The notes under the pieces: generated by a model
Database searches by the model: none
Told to the model about the DNA's origin: nothing
Seen by the model: the letters and a program-made list of their open reading frames with translations, nothing else
Position numbers and translations under genes: made by a program
NCBI GenBank assembly: GCA_951394405.1
Contig: OX596337.1
Span: forward strand, 1,488,001-1,552,000
Origin: Coprinellus micaceus
Lineage: Eukaryota > Basidiomycota > Agaricomycetes > Agaricales > Psathyrellaceae
Length of the DNA: 64,000 nt
Direction of reading: 5' to 3'
In this document: one piece after another, positions 15,440 to 28,261 of the stretch
Layout: each line of letters opens with the position of its first letter
How positions within the stretch are numbered: position 1 is the first letter of the stretch

Positions 15440-17070
15440 TTTGGCACCGTCATGCGCCAGGGCCCAAGGCCCAGACTCACACCGTGCGGCACGTGCATGC
15501 GTGTTGATGCTGTGCATGCCGCTCGTCTCCTGCCTCCACCCACCACGTTCGACGCTCGCCGTCACCTCTCCCAGCCTCTGACCACCTCCCAACACCGCCC
15601 AGCACCCCTACAACGCCCAGCGCCACGTCGACGGCGCCCAACGTCGTCGGCATCGCCCATCCACGCCCCGTCGCCCCCCCAACCGCGCCTCGGCGCCCCC
15701 ACTCCAACCCTCTCGCTCGCCAACGCCCCACGGGCCACCACCCCGCTGCCCTCGAGTCGTTGCAAGGTGAGTACGCCCCCCCTCGGGGTACCCGCCCCTC
15801 GCTAACGGCCATGTCACCACCCAGACCCAGCCCGGGGTGCTCCAGAAAGCCCAGGAGAGCCGGTGCGAGCCTTTCAAGGCCAACCCCGCCGTCAGCAACC
15901 CCACCGACCACCTCCCGTGCCTTGCCACCCCCACCGACTGCTTCCCTCGCCACCCCACCCCTCACCACCTCGCCCCCGACCCCTAGTCGCCACCAGCAAC
16001 ACCGGGTGCCCCCGGAACCCGCACCCAGCGTATCCCCGTCAACCCCGTTCAGCACCCCTCCGCCTTCTCGCAACCCCCTGGACCCCTCTCCCGCGGCCAT
16101 CGACCATCGCCACCCGTCCCTGAGGATGTTCGCAGGTGAGTACGCCCGATTCGGCGCACTCATCCCCCACTGACTGCCATGTCGACAGCCAGAACAAGCC
16201 CAGGAGCCACGTCACCGACCCAGACACCCGGTGTATGACCGCCAACGCCCACCGACGACTCGCACCCACCGCCCAACAACCCCGCCGTCCCCTCCCCTCA
16301 TCTCACCACCCCCCACCGCACCCGGAACCACCTGGGACCGCCCCTCCCCATCCGCGTGACTACGCCGACCCTCTCAACGCCTGTCTGCCTGCTCGCACAC
16401 CCCGCGGCCCCTGTCCCGTGGTCACCGCCCACAAACGGCCACATCAGCGCCTGGCACAAGCCCCTGAGGCACGAGACCGAGCCGAACGCCACGTGTTGGC
16501 CCACCGACGTCCACCAACAACCCGCACCCACCCCCTAACGACACCGCCAACCCTTACCTCGTATCCCCAACTGCGCACCGCCCCCTAGCAGGCAACAGCA
16601 ACCTGGAACCGCCCGGAACCGCCCTCCGTGCACCCACGTCACCACCAAACTCCCCTTGGACCCCTTTGCTTCCTCTCACAACCCCCTTTGACCACCTCTC
16701 CGGTGCCCACTGCCCTGTTGGCAACCACCACCAGCCCAGGAGGTGCGCTGCTGAACCAGACACCCAGTGTGTGACTGCTGACGCCCACCTACAACTCCCA
16801 CCCACTGCTAAATGACCCCTATCAAGCTCGTCTCTTGTCTCACCACCCCCTCTGTCCCCCAAACCACCCAGAACTCCCCACTGCCCATCCAAGTCACCCC
16901 CCGACCCTCTCGGCACCACCCCTGACCCTCTTGTCACCACCCCGACTCTCTCGGCACCCCTCTGCCTGCTTGCAGCCCTTAGACTGTGCTCCTGTGTCCA
17001 TTGTCCACCGCTGCGCACCCCAACAGCTGTGTTAGCACCTGCTTTCACACCAACTACCTAACTCCACTGC
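15440..17070 (+). repeat. C-rich tract with degenerate tandem units of about 270 bp
   Basis: Strongly C-biased, Pro/His/Thr-coding-looking DNA on the plus strand. Three units are recognisable near 16197, 16450 and 16733. Each contains a diverged form of AGCCCAGGAG...CCAGACACCC(G/A)GTGT followed about 40 bases later by CGCCCACC and GCACCCAC words, at spacings of about 250-285 bp. GTGAGTACGCCC recurs at about 15769 and 16136. Long open frames on both strands here follow from base composition and show no domain. The tract lies upstream of the two plus-strand genes at 17-29 kb and may include their promoter. Confidence 0.45.
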
Positions 17071-17084
17071 TGCAAATCACATCT

Positions 17085-19556
17085 ATGAAGCGCCACCAGA
17101 ACAATCCAGCTGCCCATCGTGGCAAGACACCACCTCCTGACCACCGCAAGCGCGCAGGAACACTGTCATCCCCGCCCAGCAAGCCCAAGGTGAAACGGAT
17201 CCGAAAGGAAACTACAGAGGAGGAGCTGGATGATGATGAACCCAGCACGAGTGTTCGCCAAAGCACCAGGGTGCCAGGCAAAGCAAAGAAGGAGCAGAAG
17301 GAGAGGCAGAAGGCTCGGGAGGCCAAGAGGAAAGCTCGGGAGGAGGAGCATAGTGAGGAGGAGGCAGCAGGGCCTCGCCGTTCAACAAGGGCAAAGGCAG
17401 TCAAGGAGGAGGGTAGTGAGGAGACTCCTGAGCCTCATCGTTGATCTACAAGGGGTAAGGCTGTCAAGGAAGAAGTAAGTGAGGATGAAGGAAGTGAGGA
17501 TGAGGATGAGGATAAGGCTGCTTCTGCAGTGCGCTCTCAGTGAGTGCTTCATTTATTGATTTGTTTCTTATAGCTGATGCTCTTGTTAGATCAAAGGGCA
17601 CCTCGAAGACTGGAGGAACTTCCACTGTGAAGGCCCCCAAAAAGCCAGCACCCAAGGAGCCAGCCCCAAAGACCAAGCCCAAGCCCAAGCCCAAGACGTA
17701 AGTACCAATCATTTGTTTCGCTGTATTATATATCTGCGACTATGAGTTGGGGTGCCCTTGCAAGGCTTGCCAGTGACAGCACCTCCCTCATGGTCCAGAT
17801 AGACCTCTGTTCTTCTTTTTATTCTTTAGTTATACCATGACTCACTGTGGTACTTTAGTGCTGAGCAGAAGCTTGAGGCCCTTGGGCTCTCTGTTGCGCC
17901 TCCTCCTCGTCCTCTTGAGGGCATATCTGGTAGCGGTGGCACTGCATTGCGCCCTAAGCGCCAAGTAGTGAAGCCCGAGTCCTCTGAGGACTCATCCTCT
18001 GAGCCTGAGGAGAAAGCTGAGGTATGTGACTTGTCTCTTATCTGTCAAGTATTATCTCACTATTTTGTGCCAGGACCGCATGGATGTGGATCCCAGTGAA
18101 GAAGAGCCAGAGAAGGGAGAGGCTGATGATGATGATGCAAGCATGGATGGTGGTATGATTGGTAGGTTCATTCTGTCATAGTTGATGCACCATGCTGACC
18201 CTGGCTCAGACAAAAGCGGCCCATCCACTGAGCAGAGCATCACTGGCTCTGACAGTTCTCAACCTGGTTCTCCTGCTCCCTCAGAGGAGATTCCTCTTCC
18301 TTCAGATCCCAATAGTCCCAAGCCAGCCTCTCGTCCAGCCAGCCTTCCTCCATCTCGTCCTGTCAGTCCCAAGCCTGCCTCTCAACTGCCTAACCCTCCA
18401 CCCCAGCCGCGACATGGCTCTTCTCGCGCAGTTGGTGGTATACTTCGGGACAATCAGGCGAAGTATGATCTTGCTGAAGCCAAGGAGGAGCAGAGGGATA
18501 TGTCTATTGGTGGAAAAGCAATGGTGTTCATTCTACAGGGCACGTATAACCCTGAAATCACACCACCTCCAACCACAGGTACCCGTCTCATGATTGACTA
18601 CCTTCCCACCATTAGTCAAGTTCTTGAGCCTCTGGGCACAAGAATCCCATACATTAAAAGTATGTTCCCCTATTTTATTGCTACTCTTTCTATTGCTGAA
18701 TGTTCTATAGAAACTCAGAGTTCTGCAGGCCGGGACCAAGTTGTTTATGTCTGGGCAGCATCCTATCAGTTCTGGGAGCCTCTTGGTCATTACAAGGATG
18801 CTGTTACGAATACTGGTGAAGTTTCATGGGCCATGGTCAACAACATGCCCACTGTCTATGTCCTCCTGGTATGTTTACACTTCTGCATATTTTCTGTCCT
18901 AGTTCTGATTTGATCTTCAGACTGATTGGGAACTTGGCTGTGAACCCACATCCTCTATCGCCCCTTCTCCCTCCACATCCACTTTTCCTGCCTCTATCAC
19001 CCTTGGTCATCAAAGCACCTCCCAAGTCTCGTCTCGTTCAGCAACTCCTTCCTCCACAGCCACTGCGCCCTACTCTGATTCTACTAAGATTGAACTCATG
19101 ACTCTTCTTGAAGTTCCCAATGACCCAGACCTTGTCGAACCCACCACCATCAAGGATGTCCGAAAGGGCTACAGACGCTATGAAGCCCTGCTCAAGGCTA
19201 GCAACATACTCATCCAGAAGAAGACCCAGGACAAGTTTAGAGTGGCATGTGGAATGGTGAAGCAGGAACACATTGACCTCATCTTTTTCAGCAAGAAGAA
19301 CGTTCACAACTACAAGGCCCCCTTCAAGCAGTTTATAGGCCATGTTGCTACCAATGCCCACCCCGACTTTCATCGGATGCAGCTCTGGCTGCAGGACGCT
19401 CCTGGAGCACCAGAGTCAGTGGAGATCTGGGGTGCATTTTACAAGGGGGGGAAAGATCTGGGACTCACAGATTTCGCTAGTTGGCAGGCTGATCTGGCTG
19501 GAAAGATCACTCCAAAGGATCCGAAGAGGTCTCATAAGAAGAAGCAGAGGGAGTAA
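17085..19556 (+). pseudogene. Unknown multi-exon protein next to a KDZ-type transposase
   Basis: I do not recognise the family. Exons 17574-17697, 17859-18021, 18074-18161, 18210-18659, 18711-18868 and 18921-19556 join in phase with GT-AG introns of 48-160 bp. They give about 535 residues ending at a TAA. The N-terminal half is low-complexity and highly charged: Lys/Pro-rich, then Glu/Asp/Ser clusters, then a PKPASRPASLPPSRP tract. The C-terminal part (18.4-19.55 kb) looks globular, with segments such as VWAASYQFWEPLGHYKDAV and DVRKGYRRYEALLKASNILI, and ends in a basic tail. The first part (from an ATG at 17085) is a Lys/Glu/Arg-rich exon with a repeated RRSTRAKAVKEE-like unit. In the second copy a TGA at 17442-17444 replaces a Ser codon. 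Either this is a nonsense mutation or the first exon ends earlier, so I call it a probable pseudogene. It precedes the KDZ-like gene by 84 bp on the same strand and may belong to the same transposon. Confidence 0.5.
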
Positions 19557-20611
19557 GCCTTCCATTCCTGGTTTGGTTTTGCGTTTTATCTAAATTGTCA
19601 TACACGATTTCATAGCTTTTTTTCATCAGTTATCTTTGGCTTGTCTATGCTATCCTGCTCTATGTGCTCTGTCTTTGGCTTGGCTTTTGTTCTCCTTGCT
19701 TTGATTCCATCTGTATCTACGTCTGTGCCTAGCCCCCCTACCTCCCCCTTCCCAGACATTACCTTTGCTACATTCTCCTCCTTTATCACTGGCAACTTTA
19801 ACTCGGATATTTCTCTGGCAACTGTGCTTGTACTTCTCTCAAGCTTGACTGAAAATCCTGAGCTTCTCAATCTCCATGGGCGACAACAACACTCCAAAGT
19901 CCAAGGCGAGAACCGCTCTTCACTCTCAACTTGGATGAAGATGTTCTCTCGTCTCTTGCTTGGCAAGCGGCTTAGAGACGATTGGAGGGAACTATTTTGT
20001 CCTGTTGATCGTGTCTATCTGGCTGACAATGAGCCATACAACACCACTGCTGTCAACACTCTGTCAATAAAGCTCAATGGTCTGGTGTCTGTACTAGGCC
20101 TCAATGCTTTCAAGCATACTGGAAAGCTTCATCATCGGCGAAGGGAGATATCATACAAGGATACTGAACCTCTGCGTCTGATTCTGCCTCAGTCATATGA
20201 GTGCAATGCAGAGGGTTGTTCCCGATATTCCCTCAGTCAAAATACGAAGTATTCCCAGGTCCCCAAGGTCAACCTGATCAGAGCCTCTGATTCAGTCAAG
20301 GCATGGGTACTGCATGGACAGTGTGATTGTTGCAAAACATCATACTATGCAGACCACACTCGCTTCCGCGAGTCTGACACAGATGAATGGCAGCGGTCAA
20401 TCTTGAGCTCAGCTCGATTTGTCAAGCTTGGCCAATCCACTTGGGCTGACCGGGCCTTCACCACCTCTGTTCTGAATGCCACCTATAGCTTCCATGCCTC
20501 TACCTCTGCATTTGCGGAGTTTTGGAGTACAAGCTTTGGAGATCAGGCCAACACTACTGTCACACGTCGTCATGTCTGGCAGGCCTTCATCTCTGAATCT
20601 ATCGCTATGGT

Positions 20612-20624
20612 TGCCCAAGATCTT
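20612..20624 (+). repeat. Target-site duplication, left copy (LINE-A in the KDZ-like gene)
   Basis: TGCCCAAGATCTT here is repeated exactly at 28333-28345. It encodes AQDL of the split KDZ-like protein, and the reading frame resumes directly after the second copy. This proves a single target-primed insertion of the 7.7 kb between them. Confidence 0.95.
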
Positions 20625-21094
20625 TTTTTTTTTTTTTTTTTTTTTTTGAAATCAGGTTTTGTATTCCGGGGCACGATGGCAGTCCGGTCGCTATCAGACA
20701 TACAAAGAGAGCGCGAGCGTCACTAACTAAGTACTACAGCATTTATGAGAAGTAAAATTTGATGATTTGTAGACGCCCGGCGCTTGAGGTTTTACCCCCA
20801 ACCAGCAGGCAGACAATGAAAGGCCTTGCGGCACTAACAGATCAGTATATTGAGTCGGCATTCCCACCCAGTCCAGTCCAATCCCCACCAGTGCCAGTCC
20901 ACCACAAGGTGTTATGGGCCCCAGGGGCACGCCTTGCCTGCCCCCGAACGGTGTTCCTCACGGTAACCACGCTTCAGGTACCCCTCATCCACATCAGTTG
21001 CAAGGACTGACACGTCAGGGTACCTACCCAACTCCCTTCACGCGAGACCTTTAACCAGCAGAGGCCAGTCCAGACCAAACGAGGCCGCGTCCTC

Positions 21095-24000
21095 TCAACC
21101 ATCCCCCTGTGGGGCGTATTGGACCCCGAAGGCGAAGGCCTTTGGGTTGTCCTCTAAAAACCAAACGAGTTCTCGCACAAAGCGGGGATCCCGATCGTAT
21201 GTTTGCAGTACACCGCACTGCGTGAAAATGTGGTGCCGAGTTTGCACCGGACAGCCGCATTCACATTCGTGATCGTCATGGCCAGGTATGCGGAACCGGG
21301 AGTAGTATTCTCCAGTAGGCACGTGGTTGAGGATGGCTCTGCACATACGTGCACAGAGCGCATTACTCTCATTAACATGTTGGAGCCATACTCCCCCATT
21401 GGAGTATGTCGGACGAATTGGCTTCCCCTTGGGGTCGCGCAGCACCATGAACTGGTGCCCTAGATAGTCTGGGTTGCGTGCCTGAGTAGCCCACGCGTCC
21501 AGTGCAGAATCGGCAACATGCTTGCGCATGCTATCGAGAGAAGTAGCGGGTCTCACTCCTGCCGGAGTAGGATGGAGGCTCCACGCATGCAGATGTGCAC
21601 AATGTTGAAGACCCCACTTCAGTTTTGAAGGGGTCTCAATGAAGTCCACCCGTCTGTCCGCCTTGGCGGCAAACCAGGTGTGGAGGGCCTTACAGGTTGC
21701 AAGCGAAAATGCCTGGCCCGAATGGATCCCTGGATCGACCGCTCTCTTGGCCATAGCCAGAGAGTCAGTGAATATCGCAATCCGATCACAGTCTTCTAGG
21801 GCCGTAGCCCTTCCAACTGCCATGCGAATCGCTAGGAGCTCGGCGTCAGACGACAGGACACGTCCTGCCACCGTGACTCCCTTGCTCCGTTGGTTGCCTA
21901 GGCCTTCGTATACGTAGGCCGCAGTCGCATTATGTCTAGTGGTCTTGGGGACCGACGCGTCCACCCCCATGCACACCGTGCGGTTGTTGGTACTCAGTGA
22001 GTTCCATAGAGTGTTCAGTTCCTGTCGGCGTCGCTCGAAGATGTCTTCGCCGTACCGCTGGAAACTGTTGAAATGGACTTGGGCCCCATAGAGGTCCATC
22101 ATCCTCGATCCTGGAGTATTTTCGACCGCACATGGCTTGAACTTCTCCATCAACTTGGGCAGTCCCCTAAGGGTCTGGCCTATAGCATCCTTTACGCAGC
22201 CGCGGTTCACCGGGGAGAGGTGACAGGCAGCCCCGTAATGGGGAGAGGCACTACCCTGTGTTCCTCTGGTAGGAGAGAACGTAAGGGGTGTGTGTCAGAT
22301 AGAGTCGCCGTTCGGAACACAGCACATTGTGACAGCTTCCGAAGGTGAAGACGTATGGGTGGGAGGCCTGCAAGGCACTCCACTCCCCCAGTAGGAGACG
22401 TACGAAATGCTCCTATTATCCAACATGCTGCCTTACACTGCATGGAGGTTAGAATTTTGAGTGCGCCTTGGATCTTGGCGCCCTCGCAATACCACAGCCT
22501 GTGCTGGTACGTGCAGATAGGAATCACACATGCACAGAACAGGATGCGCTTGCTCTTGGGCGATAGCCCTCGAGTGGAGCTACCAAGCATTCTCATTGCC
22601 ATTACGGTTGTGAGAGCCTTGGTCGAATAATACCGGATGTGTTCTTTGAACAACAAGAACCAGTCGAAGAAGAAGCCCAAGTAGCGCCAATACTGCTTGG
22701 GTTTCAGAGGGGTGTCCCCTGTGAAGGGGGCATATCCGAGGTCAAGGGGCATGCGGAAATCCGTATGGCCCTTGGAGAAGTGGAAGAGTTCTGTCTTGTC
22801 GTGTTCCAAGATGAGCCCTGCCTTTGTAAACATATCGAAGAGGCACTGGTATGCATGGTAGAGATGCACACAGTTCTCCTCGATATCGCGAGATTGGACA
22901 ATGATGGTACCATCGTCCACATATGAGATTAAGGTAGCGAGTTTCCCCTCTGGCCTCAACCAAAATAGCTTCATGATTGGAGCTATGACAAGGGCAGACA
23001 GCATGGGCGATAGGGCAGAGCCCTGTCCCACCCCTACGTCCGCCCGGAAATGTTCTGAGGTAGAGCCATTCCACACATAGGATGTGTGTCGCTCCACCAG
23101 GTAGGATTCAAAGAAGGTTACCACCATAGGGTGGAAGCCTTGCTTGCGAAGTACCTCGAGTAAGAACTCGTGGTTGATGGACGGAAAGAACTGGGCGATG
23201 TCGAAGGCTACAACACTTGTCTTGAGTCCTGCTGCCCACCCCGTCCGCACCAAGTGCGTAAGGAATAGACCTGCGTCTTCGGTGGAGTGCTGACGCACCC
23301 CTCCCATTTGATTTGGGTCAACAAGATCGTACTTGATCATGTCAAACTGAAAGCGGTTGGAAATCATCTTTTCAACCAATTTACCAAGGGTGTTCAGAAG
23401 GACAATGGGTCTGAACGCCTTTGGGGCAGAGTAGGACAGCTTATTCGGTTTCGGTATGATAATCGAAAGCGAGTCCTTGAAGTGTTTTGGCCAGTGCCCT
23501 GTTTTTATGCAGGCATTGGCCAAGTCCATCATGACCTTTTCGCATTCAGGTACAGTGAAGATATACTTCAGGTGCTGCCATGTAACATGGTCAGGACCCA
23601 GAGCAGAGCGAGATGAGCATGCCTCTAGGGCTTGTCTCATCTCCAAGAGAGAGAAAACTGGCCACTCCCTGACGGGCTCATCGGGGAGTTCGTCCAGTAG
23701 CCTCAGATCGACCGGTCGGTCGTTGGCCACATTGTAGGTTCCGTGTAAGGCACCCCAAAGCTGGTCAAGATTGTGACAAGGCTGTCTGTTGTGTTGGATA
23801 GCCTTGCACGGCAGGTTCTTGCGCTCCTTGACCCAGTCCATTAGGTCCCAGGGACGCTTGTCTGTTTCTGAGATGTCCTTGACGCGCTCATCGAAGAACT
23901 CCCGCCTCGTCTTCTTTACAAGACGTCGAAATGCACCACGGGTTTCAGCAGAGTCATCTGCTTTCCACTCGTCGTACGCCTTCTGACATTCGTCAGTCCA

Positions 24001-24960
24001 CCACTTCTTAGAGCGGGGGGTAATGATATACTCTTCTGAGTGGGCAAACCACGCATCAGAGAACACCTTTTCAATCGCCACAGAGAGCTCCTCCACTCCT
24101 TCTGCGGTGTTGAGATTGTACAGGTCGGAGAGGCCAGGCATCTCCTTTTCGACCTGCATAAAGAAAGGGGCCACCGCATCCTCCTTGAGGGTGCGGCCCT
24201 TGATACGCTCAGCATGGTTACTGAGTTTGATAACAGAGGATAGCGGATAATGATCCGAGGTCCCCTTGAGGTCATGATCTCTCAGCGGGGCTGCTGAGAG
24301 AACGTAGGCAGGTTGAACGAACACCATGTCTACCACGGACTTGATGTTCGCATCGGCATAGGACACGTAGGTGGGTCCTGGATTGGCAGGTGGGGAGTAT
24401 TCCACACCCAGACGGGCTGCTGTTTCCAGCAGTAGAATAGCTGTATCTCCATGGTTAGGAATGGCATTGTCCCACTCCCTGGAGTGACAGTTGAAGTCTC
24501 CAGCCATGTAATCCATGGCCGGTAGTGATTCTGCACGACGATCGAGAAATTGAATCGCTCGGTGGTCAGCGTCTGAGTATACATTCATGAGATGCATGGG
24601 CTCGTCCTCTGTGAACAGGGAGACAACCATTACATCTCGATCGTCAATAAGATCTCGACGGTAAGTTGGGCGAAGCACGTCCAATCTCTTATTTACGTAG
24701 GCCATGACACGCGGGCATGTCTCAGGCTCGGTGGGAGGGACCATGCAGGTCCACTTGGGATGACGGGGCGAGCCCCATACTGCCGTACCTTCTTTGTCAT
24801 GCGCAGAGGGGGCGTGGCGAATGAGCCTCCATGGAGGCTCTTGTAAGAAAACGATATCCAACGATTTACATTGGGACTCGAGGAGTACTACAAGGTCGTT
24901 CGGAGACTTAGCAATATTGAAAGACAAAACCCTAATCTTCTGTAATGTTGTACTAAACAT
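21095..24960 (-). pseudogene. LINE-A copy 1 ORF2 (endonuclease-RT-RNase H), frameshifted
   Basis: The minus-strand frame starts at an ATG (24960) that overlaps the ORF1 stop by 8 nt. Endonuclease motifs are LSFNIAKS, FLQEPPW, MAGDFNCHSREWD and GTSDHYPLS. RT motifs are AFDIAQFFPSINHEFL, GVGQGSALSP and ISYVDDGTII. RNase H has GVDASVPK, AELLAIRMA and IFTDSLAMAKR, and a final CECGCPVQTRHHIFTQC zinc motif. Reading is open for more than 900 codons, then a frameshift near 22240 (in the region that reads EEHRGSASPHYGA in other copies) moves the RNase H part to another frame (22210-21095). The protein would lack RNase H, so this copy is probably dead. It also carries isolated substitutions not seen in other copies (for example MLSAL for VLSAL). 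Confidence 0.9.
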
Positions 24961-27496
24961 TCGGAAGGACTGGGTTAGATAGAAGCCGTCCACGATCTTG
25001 ACGATCACGCACCTGCTTGTTGAGAGAGTCGATCTGGGCGTGGTCGAACCTCGCGTACCAGAACGGACATTTCGACAACTCGGCGTCGTGGCCCTCCTTC
25101 CTGCAGTTGATACAACGTACACGATGGGGGCAGACTTTGATCTCCTCCGGGGTGGGGGGAATCGGCTTGGGGGTCTGCTTGGGCTTGCCCTTGCAGCAGC
25201 TCGCATGGTGGTGATGCTCGTCCCGAGTATGAGACTCACCGCAGATGGGGCACCTGAGGCGAGTTCGACACATGAAGTGGGCGTGCCCCCATTTGCAACA
25301 GTTCTTGCAGTAGGGGACACCGGGGTGGCGGGGGGTCGTCCTGATGAGGCACGACCTACCGAAGATGTTGATGGTCTTGTTGTTCAAGGCCTTCGCGCGG
25401 GTCCCAGCTTGGGAGTCCCAGATGTTGAAGTAGACGGTCACCGATGTGGAGGCCTTCGACTCGGAGTTGACGACCCGGGGACGGGCTGTCGTGGTGTAGT
25501 GCGGCTTCAAGGGCGATGCCTCGAACGCACTGTCGATGTCAGAGAAAATCGTAGGATTCCCCCCAACGCGGTATTTGGGTACACCATATATCGCGAGATA
25601 GCTGGTGGACTGAGGAAGACCGACCCACAAGTCGCGGGACCAGTCCGGAATTACTTGCGTGATCCACCCTCGCACGGCATTTAAGTCGCACTCGGTAGGA
25701 ACATCCGTCATACGACGGCTCCAGCCCCCGTAGGCCTGGCTGCCAGATAGGACGCGGAGTGTAGATCCGGCCCGCTGAAGGATGTCGTTCATGCCTGCCA
25801 TGGTGAACGCGCCGTCCATGGTGGGTATCCGACCATCCTTCTGGTTGAATAAGACCATGATCTGCGTGCGAGGCGGACCCTTGGTCGTGGATGCGGGGAT
25901 AACCGTCTTCTTCTTCTGCTTCTTCCTGCTCGAGACGGGTCCAGCAGAGATCGGAGGAGGGTTAGCCTGGGGAAGGGGAGGAACAGGGCCGCCGTTGATG
26001 ATTTTGGCGATCTGTGATGGAGTAAGGTCAGGTCGAGCCCGCCCCCAGGTGGCAGCAGCCTCGACGTAACTTGGTTTCGTCTTGCCTCCCTTAGCAACGA
26101 CGTTCCATGGCCTGAGGGCCACGGGTTTAGAGACAGGCTTCTGAGGGCCGACCGGAAGGCCGACTCTCTGGAAGGGGACGGTGGGAGCCTTTGGCTGCGG
26201 CCTCGGGCCTCCATCGTGCACACGCTTCCGTGTAGCCGCAGAGAACGGAAGGCTCGGGTTCGGGCCGGGTGGGGCCGGTTCCTGAGCGTTCCGAGAATCT
26301 TCGGGTCGTTCCTCCACAGGGGCGGGACGTTCCGGGATGGGGTTCTCGTCCACCGGGATGGGCGAGCCAGTAGGGAGACGCTTGCCTGCCTTCTTCCTCT
26401 TCTTGGGCGGGACGACAATCGAGCGGGTTTTATTGGTCGTGTGACCAAAGTCGGATGTGCGGGCACCTGCATCGGGCGGGGGGGTGTGCGGCAGCCTCTC
26501 TCAAAGCCTGACACCCACGGCGAGCCGGTACGAGTCCCAGGTGGGATGGCCTCCTGGTGGTGGGCCAGGTTGCTGTGAAGATGTAGTGTAACAGGGCTCT
26601 TCCTTCGAATTCTCCTTGATGGCCGCACGGATCGCCGCAGAGATCGAGGTCGAGTACTTGTCCCAAGATGTGTACCCAGCTGGCAGGGTGCCGAGCTCGG
26701 GGTGAGATGCTGGGAGTTGCGAAGACGAGGGAGGGGCTTGCGCCGACTCACCTCCTCCTCCTCCCTGACCGTGGGGCACGGGCTCTTGCTGCTGCTGCTG
26801 CAGACGTCGAGCCTGTGGGGACACCAAAGGTGACGCCCACTGGTGGCCTCCGCCTGGTGCTGCTGCTCGAACAGTGCCGCCCAGTCGGTGGTCGTGTCCC
26901 CTTGAGGACGCGTGGATAGGACGCCGTGCATGATGTCGGCCGGGACGCTTACGTCCTCGTCCTTCATCTGCTCGACGTGAGAAGCCCAGTCCCCGACTGC
27001 GGGTTCCGAGGCGTACATGCTGTCCTCAACGCCCTCCTCAACCTACATAGGGTGGAGTGGGACGTCGTGGGCGGTGTCACCAGCCTCTCGGCCGGCTAGA
27101 GGGTCCACGCTATCCCTTTGTCCGAAGGGTGGGATCCTTCTGAACTGAATCGGAGGGGATCGAATCCTCTGGACGCGGGGAGTAGCTTGGTTACGGGGAG
27201 AAGGAGGGCGAGCGCCTGGCGGGGTCGCCATGTCATCGTCCTCCAAGGATTTGAACGCTGTCCTCCAGGCAGAGCCTTGGACGGCGGCGTCGACTCGGTC
27301 CAGCGTGAACCATAGAGTTTTGAGCGCGTCGGCTTCCCCAGCGGGAGGGTCCCGTCTGAGGAAGAACTCGGCAGGTCGGTTGAGGGAAGAGATGGTGTCT
27401 TCTAGTGTGAGGGTGCTGGAGGGTGCCGGGGTGGGGAATTGAGTCCTGGTCGCTTCCGAGCCAAGACTTACCTCCTCCTCGTCACTCTCGTCGCCA

Positions 27497-27542
<46 letters not shown>

Positions 27543-28261
27543 AAATCAGCTTTTATATACCGGGGCACAATGGCAGTCCGGTCGCTATCAACATACAAAG
27601 GAAGCGCGAGCGTCACTAACTAAGTACTACTGCAATTATGAGACATAAAGTGTTGACGATTTGGAGACGCCTGGCGCTTGAGGTTTTACCCCCAACCAGC
27701 AGACAGACAATGAAAGGCCTTGCGGCGCTAACAGATCGGTATATTGAGTCGGCATTCCCACCAGTACCAGTCCGCCACAAGGTGTTATGGGCCCCAGGGG
27801 CACGCCTTGCCTGCCCCCGAGCAGTTTCCCTCACGGTAGCCGCGCTTCGTGTACCCCTCATCCACCTCGTCGTCATCCTCGTTCCCATCCTTCTCCCTGT
27901 AGACTGTGGACGGTGGCACCGTGGCAGAGCGGGCGCTCTGATCCTCCGTACCTCCTCCACTGATGTTCAACGGGTCATCATCACTCTGGGCTTCGGTGCT
28001 CGTCGATGTTTGAGATGGTCCGTGCAGACCCCGAAGGGTCTGCACGTCCAGCGTGTAACGTTCGCGGGCTTGCGCCCCTAACGAGGTGGATTGAGGGGCC
28101 TGGGACAGGTCCCTGTTGGAGTGCATAGAGGCTGCCCGCGAATGGGGCCTCGGTGTAGAGGAAGCCGGATGGCTGGGATCTCGGGATGATGTGCGGGATC
28201 GACTGCCCAGTGGGGATGACTTCTCCCGGCGCGCGGCGGGTTTTTTCTTCGATGAGGACAT
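24953..28261 (-). pseudogene. LINE-A copy 1 ORF1 (zinc-knuckle nucleic-acid-binding protein), broken
   Basis: This is the minus-strand ORF1, starting MSSSKKKPAARREKSSP at 28261. The N-terminal half is Pro/Ser-rich and low-complexity. The last quarter carries three cysteine/histidine knuckles: CKNCCKWGHAHFMC, CPICGESHTRDEHHHHASC, and CINCRKEGHDAELSKC. These knuckles suggest RNA binding in a ribonucleoprotein particle. The frame is interrupted by a LINE fragment (27502-27865), by a stop near 27044 (LHPM then TAG), and by frameshifts around 26830 and 26353. The last 466 codons (26353-24953) are open up to the stop that overlaps ORF2. Confidence 0.9.
27502..27865 (-). mobile_element. 5'-truncated LINE-A 3' fragment nested in copy 1
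   Basis: A T-run (27502-27541) is followed by about 320 bp matching the LINE-A 3' UTR, including GAAATCAGCTTTTATATACC and GGCAGTCCGGTCGCTATC. It is flanked by 15-bp target copies, CTCGTCGCCATCCTC (27487-27501) and CTCGTCGTCATCCTC (27866-27880), differing at one base. The interrupted ORF1 resumes on the other side. It is therefore a late insertion into an existing LINE of the same family. Confidence 0.9.

Noticed and set aside
15477..16163. A 228-codon Gly/Trp-rich open frame on the minus strand
   Set aside because: It is the complement of a C-rich repeat tract. Other frames of the tract are equally open and none has recognisable motifs.
25789..27018. A 409-codon minus-strand frame rich in Arg/Pro/Ser
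   Set aside because: It is an off-frame reading of LINE-A ORF1, partly through frameshifts of the decayed copy; it has no motif of its own.
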